A DNA stretch of 34,731 nucleotides, taken from the IMG/VR virus record IMGVR_UViG_3300042448_001637, positions 1 to 34,731 of that record. The stretch is one strand, 5' to 3'. How positions within the stretch are numbered: position 1 is the first letter of the stretch; each line of letters starts with the position of its first letter. This DNA comes from a virus. Shown piece after piece: positions 17,371 to 24,778 of this stretch. A program made the translations under genes and the position numbers. The notes beneath the pieces are model-generated. The model ran no database searches, was not told the origin of the DNA, and worked only from the letters and a program-made list of their open reading frames with translations.

Positions 17371-18114
17371 ATGGACAATATTTTAAGGAGTTTTACTGTT
17401 CGACCTAGCTTATATTCAGACATATGGGAAAACCCATCATCTGATGATTTTAAGGGTATAAAACTTAAAAAAGAGATTAGAGAACGTTTAATTGCAATAG
17501 CAAAAGATTTTATTGAAAGTCTTGGTATTGATAGTTTTGCTATTGAAGATATTTTGTTTGTTGGTAGTTTAGCTAATTACAATTGGTCTGAGTATTCTGA
17601 TATTGATTTACATGTTGTTGTTGATAAAAAAGCTGTTAATGATGATTCTGTTTTAGTTGACGAATTTTTTACAGCTAAAAAAGAATTATATAATTTAAAA
17701 CACGATATTAAAATCAAAGGTTTTGATGTTGAATTATATGTTCAAGATACGGAAGAGATTTTAGATGCAGCGGATGGGATATACAGCATTCTTTACAATA
17801 AATGGAGAAAAGAACCAAGTAAAGATAAACCAGAAATAAATAAAAAAGATATTGTCAAAAAAGTAAAAGAATTCAATAAAAAATTAAATGACATCACCAA
17901 TGAAGAGGATCCTGATGCTAAAATTTTAAAGTTGAAAAAACTAAAAGAAAAGATTAAGGCCTACAGAAAAAGCGGATTAAATGCAACTGGGGAGTTTAGT
18001 ACTGAAAATTTAGTTTTTAAATATTTAAGAAGATCTGGGTACATGGAAAAATTAGCTGATATGGGTATTGATGTTAAAGATGAATTTTTATCGTTAGAAA
18101 ATCTGGAATATTGA
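17371..18114 (+). CDS. Predicted nucleotidyltransferase (Pol beta-like fold)
   Basis: 247 aa. GSLANYNWSEYSDIDLHVV is the signature of the nucleotidyltransferase superfamily: Gly65-Ser66 and the DxD metal ligands Asp77 and Asp79. The FDVELYV segment supplies the likely third acidic residue (Asp119 or Glu121). The C-terminal half is Lys-rich and helical, with a probable coiled coil around 160-200. Related stand-alone enzymes occur in T4-like and other large phages, with unknown targets; transfer of a nucleotide to RNA, protein or a small molecule is all that can be said. It lies 25 nt after the oxygenase, behind the palindrome at 17355. Confidence 0.82.
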   Translation: MDNILRSFTVRPSLYSDIWENPSSDDFKGIKLKKEIRERLIAIAKDFIESLGIDSFAIEDILFVGSLANYNWSEYSDIDLHVVVDKKAVNDDSVLVDEFFTAKKELYNLKHDIKIKGFDVELYVQDTEEILDAADGIYSILYNKWRKEPSKDKPEINKKDIVKKVKEFNKKLNDITNEEDPDAKILKLKKLKEKIKAYRKSGLNATGEFSTENLVFKYLRRSGYMEKLADMGIDVKDEFLSLENLEY

Positions 18115-18130
18115 TATTTTCCTCTTTTTG

Positions 18131-18144
18131 CTTATATTTATAAG
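18131..18144 (+). promoter_or_regulatory. Palindrome CTTATA-TT-TATAAG upstream of a virion-type gene
   Basis: Perfect 6-bp arms around TT, 28 nt before the ATG at 18173. It contains ATATTTAT (18134-18141). Its design matches the palindrome at 17355. Either a phage promoter or an operator. Confidence 0.4.
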
Positions 18145-18172
18145 AAGAATAATTATTTTAAATAAATAAGAT

Positions 18173-18544
18173 ATGAAACCAATAGGTTCTGAAAAAATAG
18201 AAAACGTAGACGAAAAATTAGCTAGAATCTTAGAGATTGCTGGTATTAAAAAAGAGATGATTAACGAAAGTAAACCAACTCTTGGTCATTCGTCTAATGT
18301 ATTACACGAGGCTGTAGCAGCCAATGGTACCGAATATGGTATCGTACAGGAAGAAAAACATGTATACATCAAAGCTAAAAACGCTGACGGTGAATACGAT
18401 TATCTAAGTGGTGTTCAAAATATACATGAACATTCATACAAATCATACGCTGATGCCTTAAAACATTTAAATATGATGTTTAAACAAATTAACGAGTCTG
18501 TTGATTTTAAAGAAAACATCGATGTTTTAAAAAAAAAAGCATAA
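18173..18544 (+). CDS. Putative virion protein, N-terminal part upstream of a frameshift
   Basis: 123 aa beginning MKPIGSEKIENVDEKLARIL. The section HEAVAANGTEYGIVQEEKHVYIKAK followed by NADGEYDYLSGVQNIHEHSY resembles conserved structural or head-associated proteins of large phages; this is recalled similarity, not a search. The frame stops at 18542-18544, just after a run of ten A (18529-18538). The -1 frame is open across this point and runs into the next gene, so the natural product may be one fused protein of about 310 aa. Confidence 0.75.
   Translation: MKPIGSEKIENVDEKLARILEIAGIKKEMINESKPTLGHSSNVLHEAVAANGTEYGIVQEEKHVYIKAKNADGEYDYLSGVQNIHEHSYKSYADALKHLNMMFKQINESVDFKENIDVLKKKA
18526..18539 (+). 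other. Slippery T4-A10 tract, candidate -1 frameshift or slippage site
   Basis: The zero-frame codons GTT TTA AAA AAA AAA GCA TAA contain the heptamer T TTA AAA and then A AAA AAG-like positions over ten A. A -1 shift, or one added A by polymerase slippage, enters the frame of the next gene, giving KKKSITERYILKLKNSN and then its Ala/Pro/Thr-rich segment. A one-base sequencing under-call gives the same picture. Confidence 0.6.
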
Positions 18545-18609
18545 CTGAGCGTTATATCCTAAAACTTAAAAACAGTAATCCAGCACCAGCCGTTGATACA
18601 ACAGCAGAT

Positions 18610-19107
18610 ATGGGTGTGGATACCACAGCTGAACCAGCGGCACCAGTCGAAGAACCAGCTGAATTAGCCACGGATTTTTCAAGTGAAACACCTACTGATA
18701 TGGGTGTGGATACTACAACCGATCCAGCGGCAGCAGAGGTGCCAGCAGCACCAGCAGAAGAAACTGGTACTGAGAATGTTGATGAACCTATTTTAAAAAC
18801 TGTTCAAAAACTTACTGGTAAGCTAACCCAAAAAATGAGAGATGGTGCTCAAGAATTGGAATCAAAAGATTATAAATACGTTGTTAATTCAATCTTATCT
18901 GCAATCGATATGACAAAGATAACAGAAGAAGATATGAATGATATGTTAAATAAACTACAAAACAAAGATTCTGAGGATACAACAGAAGCTGAACCAGGTG
19001 CTGAGGAAATGACACCAGAAGAGCCAGTTCAAGAACAACCAAAAGATTATTTAAGAAGAATACATAAATCGGTTATAGACGAATTTTTAAATGAAATAAA
19101 TAAATAA
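18610..19107 (+). CDS. Putative virion protein, C-terminal part
   Basis: 165 aa from the first ATG, but the frame is open back to 18511 and looks coding (ITERYILKLKNSNPAPAVDTTAD), so the true start is probably the gene at 18173 through a shift at the A10 tract. The N-terminal 55 residues are a low-complexity Ala/Pro/Glu/Thr linker with two copies of DMGVDTT. The rest is helical: TVQKLTGKLTQKMRDGAQEL, then YKYVVNSILSAIDMTKITEED, then a final DYLRRIHKSVIDEFL. I recall similar helical modules in structural or scaffold proteins of T4-like marine phages. No ribosome-binding site precedes 18610. A terminator follows. Confidence 0.72.
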   Translation: MGVDTTAEPAAPVEEPAELATDFSSETPTDMGVDTTTDPAAAEVPAAPAEETGTENVDEPILKTVQKLTGKLTQKMRDGAQELESKDYKYVVNSILSAIDMTKITEEDMNDMLNKLQNKDSEDTTEAEPGAEEMTPEEPVQEQPKDYLRRIHKSVIDEFLNEINK

Positions 19108-19109
19108 TA

Positions 19110-19137
19110 AAATCCCCGAAAGGGGATTTGTTTTTTT
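19110..19137 (+). terminator. Rho-independent terminator
   Basis: AAATCCCC (19110-19117), GAAA tetraloop, GGGGATTT (19122-19129), then G and seven T. A perfect 8-bp GNRA-capped stem right after the virion gene. The next promoter's TTG element overlaps the 3' arm. Confidence 0.88.
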
Positions 19138-19158
19138 AAAACGTTTTTACTACTATTG
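19128..19158 (+). promoter_or_regulatory. Degenerate Bacteroidota-type promoter for dNMP kinase
   Basis: TTG (19128-19130), 20 nt, TACTATTG (19151-19158), one mismatch to TAnnTTTG. Directly after it comes TATAAATA (19159-19166), identical to the core of T4 late promoters; in such AT-rich DNA that may be chance. Confidence 0.4.
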
Positions 19159-19173
19159 TATAAATAAATAAAA

Positions 19174-19743
19174 ATGATAGTAGGTATTCTAGGAAAAAAA
19201 CGTTCAGGTAAAGACACTACAGGTGATTACCTTGTTGCTAACAAAAATTTTGTGAAATATAGTTTCGCTAATCCAATCAAACGTGGTGCGATGGAATTAT
19301 TCGGTTTTACCGAAGACCAAGTTTTTGGTGATGCCAAAGACGAAATCGACCCAACCTGGGGAATCACACCAAGATTAGTATTACAGATAATGGGTACTGA
19401 GGTTTTTCAATACGACATGCCAAAATATATACCAGAATTACAGGTATTTGGTAGAAGTTTTTGGGTTAAACGTTTTGAACAATGGTATAACCAAAATAAA
19501 GATCTGGATGTCGTTATTTGCGATGTTAGATTTCAACATGAAGTTGATGCGATATTAAAGATGGGTGGTACAATATTGTCAGTGCAAAGACCAAATCTAA
19601 GTACTGGTGATGAGCATGCGTCTGAAAAAGAAATGGACTCCATTGTTGGTATTACAACCGAAATAATAAACGATCGTACTTTACATGATCTGTACGATAA
19701 GATAGATAATTTGGTAAATGATTTACGAAAACCCATTAGCTGA
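19174..19743 (+). CDS. Deoxynucleoside monophosphate kinase (T4 gp1-like)
   Basis: 189 aa. The N-terminal P-loop MIVGILGKKRSGKDT places the Walker A Gly7 to Lys13. It is followed by YSFANPIKRGAMELFGF, DPTWGITPRLVLQIMGTEVF and VVICDVRFQHEVDAI, the arrangement of phage dNMP kinases. The enzyme phosphorylates dNMPs to dNDPs in the cytoplasm, feeding DNA synthesis and recycling nucleotides from host DNA. First gene after a terminator, with its own promoter candidate. Its 3' end overlaps the next gene by 26 nt in another frame. Confidence 0.9.
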   Translation: MIVGILGKKRSGKDTTGDYLVANKNFVKYSFANPIKRGAMELFGFTEDQVFGDAKDEIDPTWGITPRLVLQIMGTEVFQYDMPKYIPELQVFGRSFWVKRFEQWYNQNKDLDVVICDVRFQHEVDAILKMGGTILSVQRPNLSTGDEHASEKEMDSIVGITTEIINDRTLHDLYDKIDNLVNDLRKPIS

Positions 19744-20098
19744 GATATTATCAGTACATAAATTTAAAGTTGATAGAGCCACAGCTGAAATGTTATGTTA
19801 TACTTTTAACAGTGAAATAAAGTGTGACAGAAAAATTAATATACAGTTATTTAGTAGATTTGCTAAATACAACCCTTTATACATCTTCAGTTATGGTGGT
19901 GTGATAAATTATGAAATAAAAGACCAACCCATAAAATTGCAGGGTGTTGAAATTGTTGTTTCACCTGGAAAAGAGGAAAAGTTTATGGATGAAAATTCTA
20001 ATTTTATATTCTACGGTGGGCCAAACGCTGGTCTTCAGTGGTTAGATGATGAAGATGGTTATGAAGGTGTTTACGGAGCCTGTAGAATTAACTTTTAG
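19718..20098 (+). CDS. Unknown phage protein, 126 aa
   Basis: Starts inside the dNMP kinase gene (26-nt overlap), beginning MIYENPLAEILSVHKFKVDR. The C-terminal portion (ENSNFIFYGGPNAGLQWLDDEDGYEGVYGACRINF) is acidic and aromatic. No motif or membrane segment recognised. The overlap suggests co-translation with the kinase. Its stop overlaps the end of the convergent minus-strand gene by 11 nt. Confidence 0.72.
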   Translation: MIYENPLAEILSVHKFKVDRATAEMLCYTFNSEIKCDRKINIQLFSRFAKYNPLYIFSYGGVINYEIKDQPIKLQGVEIVVSPGKEEKFMDENSNFIFYGGPNAGLQWLDDEDGYEGVYGACRINF

Positions 20099-20366
20099 TT
20101 ATTTTTAACCTAAGATTACCAGTACCCTTTATAACTCTGTGCCAGTCATGTCTCGCTATTTTTAGTGAGACATTTTCTTTTAACGGAATGGGTAATTGAT
20201 TATCGTATTGAAATTTCCAATCGGTTGTGTTTAATACCTCAACAACACGATCTTCATTATCCCTATGCCACATAAGTTCAATAGGGTCAATATTTTCATC
20301 AAATTCTCTTATGACATAATTGTCACCAACCTCAATGTCTTTGTATGGTTTACCAGTATCCACCAA
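20088..20366 (-). CDS. Small cupin-like phage protein, 92 aa
   Basis: Pattern LMWHRDNEDRVVEVLNTTDWKFQYDNQLPIPL, then ARHDWHRVIKGTGNLRLKI. The spaced WHR...DR, GW/DWxxQxDxxLP and xHRxIKGxGxLxxxI elements recur in small phage proteins that look like a single cupin barrel; this rests on recalled patterns, so it is tentative. Conserved His residues could bind a metal. The start overlaps the end of the upstream gene by 17 nt, as in an operon. Confidence 0.7.
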   Translation of the reverse strand: MVDTGKPYKDIEVGDNYVIREFDENIDPIELMWHRDNEDRVVEVLNTTDWKFQYDNQLPIPLKENVSLKIARHDWHRVIKGTGNLRLKITKS

Positions 20367-21312
20367 ATTTAGATTTTAATCCAAGTAAACTAGCGTATCT
20401 AGGTAATCTACATGACCAATAAGACGCCTTTGTTCTATCCTTTTTATTAGCACAATCATGTCTAGAAGCAAACGCCTTACGTGCTGCTGGGTTATTTAAC
20501 TTAACAGATAAACCAGTTGTATCACCAAAAGAAACTTTCTTAACACCACCACCTGGTTTTCTAACGTAAACATAAAACTTTTTAGAACCCCCTCTTTTAG
20601 GTTTACCGAGTTCAACTTCTTTACCCTGATACTTTGCCTCAGCTATGAGTTCGTCTTCTGGCATATCCTCAGTAAATGGTAAATCCAATGGAACCATCTG
20701 GCCTTCAAATAAGTCAAATCTACCTAAATCTGTATTTTCAAATAACTTTGTATCTAAAGCTGATAACCTAATCACCTTCTTTTCCCAAAGATTTCTAGCT
20801 TCCTTAATAAGCAAAGCATGTTTTTCACTACCAGGTCTGTATTCATTCTCTAATAAAGGTATACTATTACTTAAATGGTATTTTACATCTTCAGAAACCA
20901 AATCTTTTAATACCCAAGAGTCAAAATTCTCCATTAATTTTTTCTCAATAGATAACTCAAAACATTCCTCACAGACAATATCTGATTCAGAAATTAATGA
21001 CTCAAACTCTTTGTTTTCATACATATCATTAATAACTTCAAAAACAAAAGAAAGGTCTTTATATTCTGGATTAACAACAACATGATAACAATCATCGGAT
21101 TTTTCCATCATGGGTTTACCAAAATTATTTTTACTTTTTGAAATGTAAAACGCTGGATTTTCCGCTTCCTCATGAATTGAGAACAATTCCGAAATCACAT
21201 CAAGACTCAAACCCTCATCTTTAGGGGATGATAAATCGTTATTTTTTGAACCTCTATTACTCAAAATTTTAGCCATCTGGCTTTCGGTCATTTTGTATAT
21301 TTTTTTACCCAT
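20350..21312 (-). CDS. Conserved phage protein with RHxC/YWSCR C-terminal domain
   Basis: 320 aa beginning MGKKIYKMTESQMAKIL. Residues 1-200 are acidic and mostly helical. The C-terminal 100 residues are basic and much more conserved-looking: KKFYVYVRKPGGGVKKVSFGD, NNPAARKAFASRHDCANK and ASYWSCRLPRYASLLG. This Lys/Arg-rich segment with RHxC and YWSCR recurs in large-phage and giant-virus proteins, where it appears as a C-terminal module; I know no proven function. The Cys and His residues could bind zinc or nucleic acid. A copy of ATATTTAT lies 18 nt upstream. Confidence 0.78.
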   Translation of the reverse strand: MGKKIYKMTESQMAKILSNRGSKNNDLSSPKDEGLSLDVISELFSIHEEAENPAFYISKSKNNFGKPMMEKSDDCYHVVVNPEYKDLSFVFEVINDMYENKEFESLISESDIVCEECFELSIEKKLMENFDSWVLKDLVSEDVKYHLSNSIPLLENEYRPGSEKHALLIKEARNLWEKKVIRLSALDTKLFENTDLGRFDLFEGQMVPLDLPFTEDMPEDELIAEAKYQGKEVELGKPKRGGSKKFYVYVRKPGGGVKKVSFGDTTGLSVKLNNPAARKAFASRHDCANKKDRTKASYWSCRLPRYASLLGLKSKFGGYW

Positions 21313-21330
21313 TACTAATGATATTATATT

Positions 21331-21338
21331 ATAAATAT
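21331..21338 (-). promoter_or_regulatory. ATATTTAT motif upstream of the RHxC/YWSCR gene
   Basis: On the minus strand AGATATTTAT spans 21340-21331, 18 nt before the ATG at 21312. The same ten bases occur before the nucleotidyltransferase and the small basic protein. Confidence 0.35.
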
Positions 21339-21342
21339 CTAG

Positions 21343-21897
21343 TTAAATGAATAAATTCTTAAAGTCGTATACATTATTTGGTATCGGTCTTAAATGCTCA
21401 AAACCATAAAAAGCACTCATATTTGATTGTTCCCGTATTGTTTGGTTATTAACTAGCATTTTTGAGTGGAAACTATCAATCAGTCTAGGGGTTGCGTATC
21501 CACAAACAATGAACTCGGTGTCACTAACTTTACATATAAAAATAGCCTTTTTATACATTGGTTTATAAAAAATTGGGAACTCATTATAGTTAAATATAAT
21601 AACATCAACCCATTTTTCAAAAGACGATCGCAATTGTTGCAATGGTTCAACATTAACATTATTATAATCCATGATAGGGTGTTGAACACGTTTTGAAATG
21701 GCCGTTATTGCACAAGCTAGTGTAAACATCTCCTTGTATTTCTGGTTATTTTTAACTAATTTTGTTGTATTATGTTGTTTCTTAACAACACACCTAATAA
21801 ACGAAACGCAGTTGTGGATGTCCCTCTCATCCAATTTAATCCTACTAAATTTTTTGATATGTGCATCAAACGCACCTTTAAATGTTATTATACCCAT
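21343..21897 (-). CDS. Unknown phage protein, 184 aa
   Basis: The ATG at 21897 (MGIITFKGAFDAHIKKF) is chosen over upstream in-frame starts because the promoter's -7 box sits just before it. The protein is basic, with FEKWVDVIIFNYNEFPIF, AIFICKVSDTEFIVCGYATP and a C-terminal FYGFEHLRPIPNNVYDFKNLF. The HLRPIP end and the FxxCKVSDTxxxVCGYATP strand suggest a folded alpha/beta protein, but I do not recognise the family. It is transcribed divergently from the helicase. Confidence 0.75.
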   Translation of the reverse strand: MGIITFKGAFDAHIKKFSRIKLDERDIHNCVSFIRCVVKKQHNTTKLVKNNQKYKEMFTLACAITAISKRVQHPIMDYNNVNVEPLQQLRSSFEKWVDVIIFNYNEFPIFYKPMYKKAIFICKVSDTEFIVCGYATPRLIDSFHSKMLVNNQTIREQSNMSAFYGFEHLRPIPNNVYDFKNLFI

Positions 21898-21901
21898 GAC
21901 A

Positions 21902-21932
21902 CAAAAGTAAAAAAAAATTTGTTTATAACCAA
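21902..21932 (-). promoter_or_regulatory. Bacteroidota-type promoter, near-leaderless
   Basis: On the minus strand: TTG (21932-21930), 20 nt, TACTTTTG (21909-21902). The ATG at 21897 is only 4 nt beyond the -7 box, so the transcript should start at or next to the start codon. Confidence 0.72.
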
Positions 21933-21949
21933 ATAAATTCCTAATTTTG
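21919..21949 (+). promoter_or_regulatory. Bacteroidota-type promoter for helicase, near-leaderless
   Basis: TTG (21919-21921), 20 nt, TAATTTTG (21942-21949), then 5 nt to the ATG at 21955. It interlocks with the opposite promoter at 21902-21932, the same design as at 15675-15722. Confidence 0.72.
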
Positions 21950-21954
21950 TAAAC

Positions 21955-23352
21955 ATGAAAGGATATACTAAAGAACAACTTGAATTTATTGAGTTTAGCG
22001 GGCCAGAATCCGTAATATTATCAGCAACAGCTGGAAGCGGTAAAACCCACTCAACAGTAGGTAGATTAAACCACCTATTAGCAAGTGGTGTTGACCCCAG
22101 TAGAATAATTTTCTTCTCATTTACTAATGATGCTGTAAATGAACTAAGGAGCCGTATTGATAATGAGGTTAAAATTACAACTATACACAGTTTTACAAGC
22201 GCAACCCTAGCAAAATTAGGCAAGTTTAAACCAATCGTAACGTTTTATGATTTTATAAACTGGTATCGTGACAAAAAGAAGCCGTCATTTAAAGACCCAA
22301 GGAAAATTAGAGAGGAGTATTACTCAACCATTGAAAGATTTTATGAAGAAGGTACTGGTATATCATCTTCATTTTCAGCTTATAAATTACAGTTCTATGA
22401 TGGGGTTAAAGCACCAAAACCTAATTTTTATGATCACTACGTGGCCTTTTTAAGGGAAACAAACAGTCGTGATTTTTCTGATATGTTGATTGACACAGAA
22501 AAGTTAACAAGAAACCCAGAACATAAAGATTTTTTTAATGGTATGTACGATTACATATTCATTGATGAGTACCAAGATACCTCAACACTCCAAATGAAAA
22601 TATTGTCAGCGATCAACGCAAAACAATACTATCTTATCGGTGATAAAAACCAATCAATCTACGGCTTTTCTGGTGCTAACTGTGAAAAAATTGAATCGTT
22701 ACTTAAACAAAAAAAGACTGTTGTTGAATTAACATTAACAAAAAACTTTAGATCGCATAAAAGAATTGTTGAAAATGCGAATAAGTTTAGTTCATTAATG
22801 GCAATACCTGAATCGGAACATGATGGTTTTGTTGACGAGAAATTTATAACAAAAAAGCGGTTGTTTGAGATGATGCAAGATGGTAACCCATTAACCATAC
22901 TTGTTAGAACAAACAATATCATTAAAGAAATTGAGAAACAAGCTTTGAAGAAAAAAATACCGATGAGGTATTTTAATTACATAACAAAAACAGATCTTGA
23001 TAACGTTAAGAAATCTAACATAACGGATAGTCTTAAAAAGAAATTAAATGAGGTCCTACCCTATTATTTAAACAATCAAGATTTTGTTGACTTTATTGAA
23101 TCAAATAGTGACTCTGATGTGTTTGTAACTTCAATCCATAAAAGTAAAGGTAGGGAGTTCCCAAGATGTGTTGTTATCAATTCTGCGGACCCAGAGATGT
23201 TAATTAAACACGGTAGTTTAACGCACAGCTTATCAGAGTACTCTTTTATTACCGATGATGGTGATGTTGATGAGGAAGGAAGAAATATACACTACGTTGC
23301 GGTTACAAGGCCGAAAGAGGAGTTATACTTCATGATATACGATGATCTATAA
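21955..23352 (+). CDS. UvrD/Rep-family SF1A DNA helicase (compact, Dda-like)
   Basis: 465 aa, short for the family, as in phage Dda-type enzymes. All core motifs are visible: Q-motif YTKEQLEFI (4-12), Walker A ATAGSGKT (24-31), motif Ia FFSFTNDAVNEL, Walker B IFIDEYQD (201-208), motif III IGDKNQSIYGFSG (228-240), motif IV LTKNFRS, motif V SIHKSKGREFP and motif VI YVAVTRPKEELY. Predicted ATP-driven 3'-5' DNA helicase in phage replication, recombination or repair. The UvrD 1B and 2B insertions look reduced. Single-gene unit with its own promoter and terminator. Confidence 0.93.
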   Translation: MKGYTKEQLEFIEFSGPESVILSATAGSGKTHSTVGRLNHLLASGVDPSRIIFFSFTNDAVNELRSRIDNEVKITTIHSFTSATLAKLGKFKPIVTFYDFINWYRDKKKPSFKDPRKIREEYYSTIERFYEEGTGISSSFSAYKLQFYDGVKAPKPNFYDHYVAFLRETNSRDFSDMLIDTEKLTRNPEHKDFFNGMYDYIFIDEYQDTSTLQMKILSAINAKQYYLIGDKNQSIYGFSGANCEKIESLLKQKKTVVELTLTKNFRSHKRIVENANKFSSLMAIPESEHDGFVDEKFITKKRLFEMMQDGNPLTILVRTNNIIKEIEKQALKKKIPMRYFNYITKTDLDNVKKSNITDSLKKKLNEVLPYYLNNQDFVDFIESNSDSDVFVTSIHKSKGREFPRCVVINSADPEMLIKHGSLTHSLSEYSFITDDGDVDEEGRNIHYVAVTRPKEELYFMIYDDL

Positions 23353-23359
23353 AATATAA

Positions 23360-23387
23360 AAGCCACCAATTACGGTGGCTTTTTTTA
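23360..23387 (+). terminator. Bidirectional rho-independent terminator
   Basis: AAGCCACC (23360-23367), loop AATTAC, GGTGGCTT (23374-23381), followed by T. The A-rich 5' side gives a T-tract on the minus strand too, so it can end both the helicase message and the minus-strand message from 23657. Confidence 0.88.
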
Positions 23388-23495
23388 TAGAGGTTATTTA
23401 AATTTTTGACTTTACTTTACCATATATATTGGTTCAAGAGTAACCACAATTAACTTATAATTAGCTCTCTACCTGGTTTAATTTTTTTTCTAAAG

Positions 23496-23657
23496 TTATC
23501 TTCTACCTTGGCCTCTATATGGTTTCTTATAGTTTTTAGTATTTTTACCTTTACTACTTTTATTTTTAGAGTGGATACCCTTTCTGTTTTTTTTAATTTT
23601 ACGTCTAAACTCCTTAATACCTGTTGAAGAAGTTTTCTTTTTACCTGGTGCTGCCAT
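23496..23657 (-). CDS. Small basic phage protein, 53 aa
   Basis: Minus-strand ATG at 23657, stop at 23498-23496. Extremely basic: begins MAAPGKKKTSSTGIKEF, has KNRKGIHSKNKSSKGKN and ends NYKKPYRGQGRR. The KNRKGIHSK and NYKKPYRGQG elements are familiar from small hypothetical proteins in many large and Bacteroidota phages. Charge and size suggest nucleic-acid or ribosome binding; no function is known. AGATATTTAT lies 35 nt upstream. The stretch from 23388 to 23495 holds no gene I can support. Confidence 0.8.
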   Translation of the reverse strand: MAAPGKKKTSSTGIKEFRRKIKKNRKGIHSKNKSSKGKNTKNYKKPYRGQGRR

Positions 23658-23692
23658 AGTTAGTTTGTTTTAATAATAGTTTAGTTTTTTCA

Positions 23693-23700
23693 ATAAATAT
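23693..23700 (-). promoter_or_regulatory. ATATTTAT motif upstream of the small basic gene
   Basis: On the minus strand AAGATATTTATTG covers this site, 35 nt before the ATG at 23657. Confidence 0.35.
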
Positions 23701-23734
23701 CTTGATAAAAATGAAAATTAACCTATAATCCTAA

Positions 23735-23742
23735 ATATTTAT
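23735..23742 (+). promoter_or_regulatory. ATATTTAT motif upstream of the 52-aa gene
   Basis: The plus strand reads TAAATATTTATTAA, 14 nt before the ATG at 23757. Divergent in orientation to the copy at 23693-23700, giving a third head-to-head control region. Confidence 0.35.
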
Positions 23743-23756
23743 TAATAAACAAACAT

Positions 23757-23915
23757 ATGATTATTTTTTACAATAGATTCGATAAAACCAAAGAACCAAT
23801 TGGTAGAACAAACAAACACGCTTCAAGATTGGAAGCGGCAAAATTTTTTGCTGAAATTAAAAAAATGAGTCTTAAGGATTTTTTGAAAGTATTTACTGTT
23901 AGTATAATAAAATAA
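23757..23915 (+). CDS. Small phage protein, 52 aa
   Basis: Begins MIIFYNRFDKTKEPIGRTNK, continues HASRLEAAKFFAEIKKMSLK and ends DFLKVFTVSIIK. Basic, helical, no membrane segment. The pattern of an aromatic N-terminal strand followed by an amphipathic helix looks real, and the codon use matches the neighbours. Function unknown. It lies 20 nt before the endolysin, so it could be co-transcribed with it. Confidence 0.65.
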   Translation: MIIFYNRFDKTKEPIGRTNKHASRLEAAKFFAEIKKMSLKDFLKVFTVSIIK

Positions 23916-23935
23916 AAAATCAAAAAAAAAGAATT

Positions 23936-24772
23936 ATGTTATTAAAAGTAGGTTCAAAAGGAGATGATGTAAAAAAACTCCAGGCGAAATTGGGTACGGC
24001 AGCTGATGGTGCTTTCGGTCCAGGAACAGAAAAATTAGTTAAAGAATGGCAAACCGCTAATGGTTTAACCGCTGACGGTATTGTTGGTGATGCAACTTGG
24101 GCAAAAATGGGTTTGAATGAAGGTTCAAAACCAGCTGCGCCAGCTGCTGCTCCAGTAGCAATACCACCATCAAACTTTAAATTAGCAGCGTTAAAAGGCC
24201 ATATTCCTGATGCAGTTATCGCACAGATCCCTGACACAGCGGCTAAATTTAATATCACAAACACTTTAAGATTAGCGCATTTCTTGGCTCAATGTGGTCA
24301 CGAATCTGGTGGTTTTAAAGCTGTTACTGAAAATTTAAATTACAGTGCTGATGGTCTTAAAAAAATATTCCCAAAATATTTCCCAGGTACATTAAATGAG
24401 TCTTATGCTCGCCAACCAGAAAAAATTGCTAACCGTGTTTATTCATCTCGTATGGGTAATGGTGACGAAACATCTGGTGAAGGTTTTAAATTCCGTGGTC
24501 GTGGTTACATTCAATTAACTGGTAAATCAAACTACACAGCGTTTGATAAAATGGTTGATGATAATATTTTAGAAAATCCTGATCTAGTTGCTACTAAATA
24601 CCCGTTGGCTTCAGCCGCATTTTTCTTTAACTCAAATAATCTTTGGACTATTTGCGATAAAGGTGCTGACACAGCAACTGTTACAGCTGTAACAAAAAGA
24701 GTAAATGGTGGTACAATAGGTCTTGATGATCGTATTAAACACTTTAACGAATTTTACAACTTGTTAAAATAA
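23936..24772 (+). CDS. Endolysin: peptidoglycan-binding domain plus GH19 glycosidase
   Basis: 278 aa. Residues 1-60 are a PG_binding_1 domain (VGSKGDDVKKLQAKLG, then GAFGPGTEKLVKEWQ, then GLTADGIVGDATW). An Ala/Pro linker (65-78) leads to a GH19 chitinase-like lysozyme domain: HFLAQCGHESGGF with the likely general acid Glu123, ENLNYSADGLKKIF, RVYSSRMGNGDE and FRGRGYIQLTGKSNY. It cleaves the peptidoglycan glycan backbone at lysis. There is no signal peptide, so release needs a holin; a candidate lies at 32455-32811. Confidence 0.93.
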   Translation: MLLKVGSKGDDVKKLQAKLGTAADGAFGPGTEKLVKEWQTANGLTADGIVGDATWAKMGLNEGSKPAAPAAAPVAIPPSNFKLAALKGHIPDAVIAQIPDTAAKFNITNTLRLAHFLAQCGHESGGFKAVTENLNYSADGLKKIFPKYFPGTLNESYARQPEKIANRVYSSRMGNGDETSGEGFKFRGRGYIQLTGKSNYTAFDKMVDDNILENPDLVATKYPLASAAFFFNSNNLWTICDKGADTATVTAVTKRVNGGTIGLDDRIKHFNEFYNLLK

Positions 24773-24778
24773 TTTATC

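Noticed and set aside
19159-19166. T4 late promoter TATAAATA (also at 24988-24995).
   Set aside because: Only two copies in a useful orientation and very AT-rich surroundings; not enough to claim a T4-type late promoter class.
20645-21085. Plus-strand Ser-rich frame of 146 codons opposite the RHxC/YWSCR gene.
   Set aside because: Antisense shadow; the minus gene has a recognisable conserved C-terminal domain.
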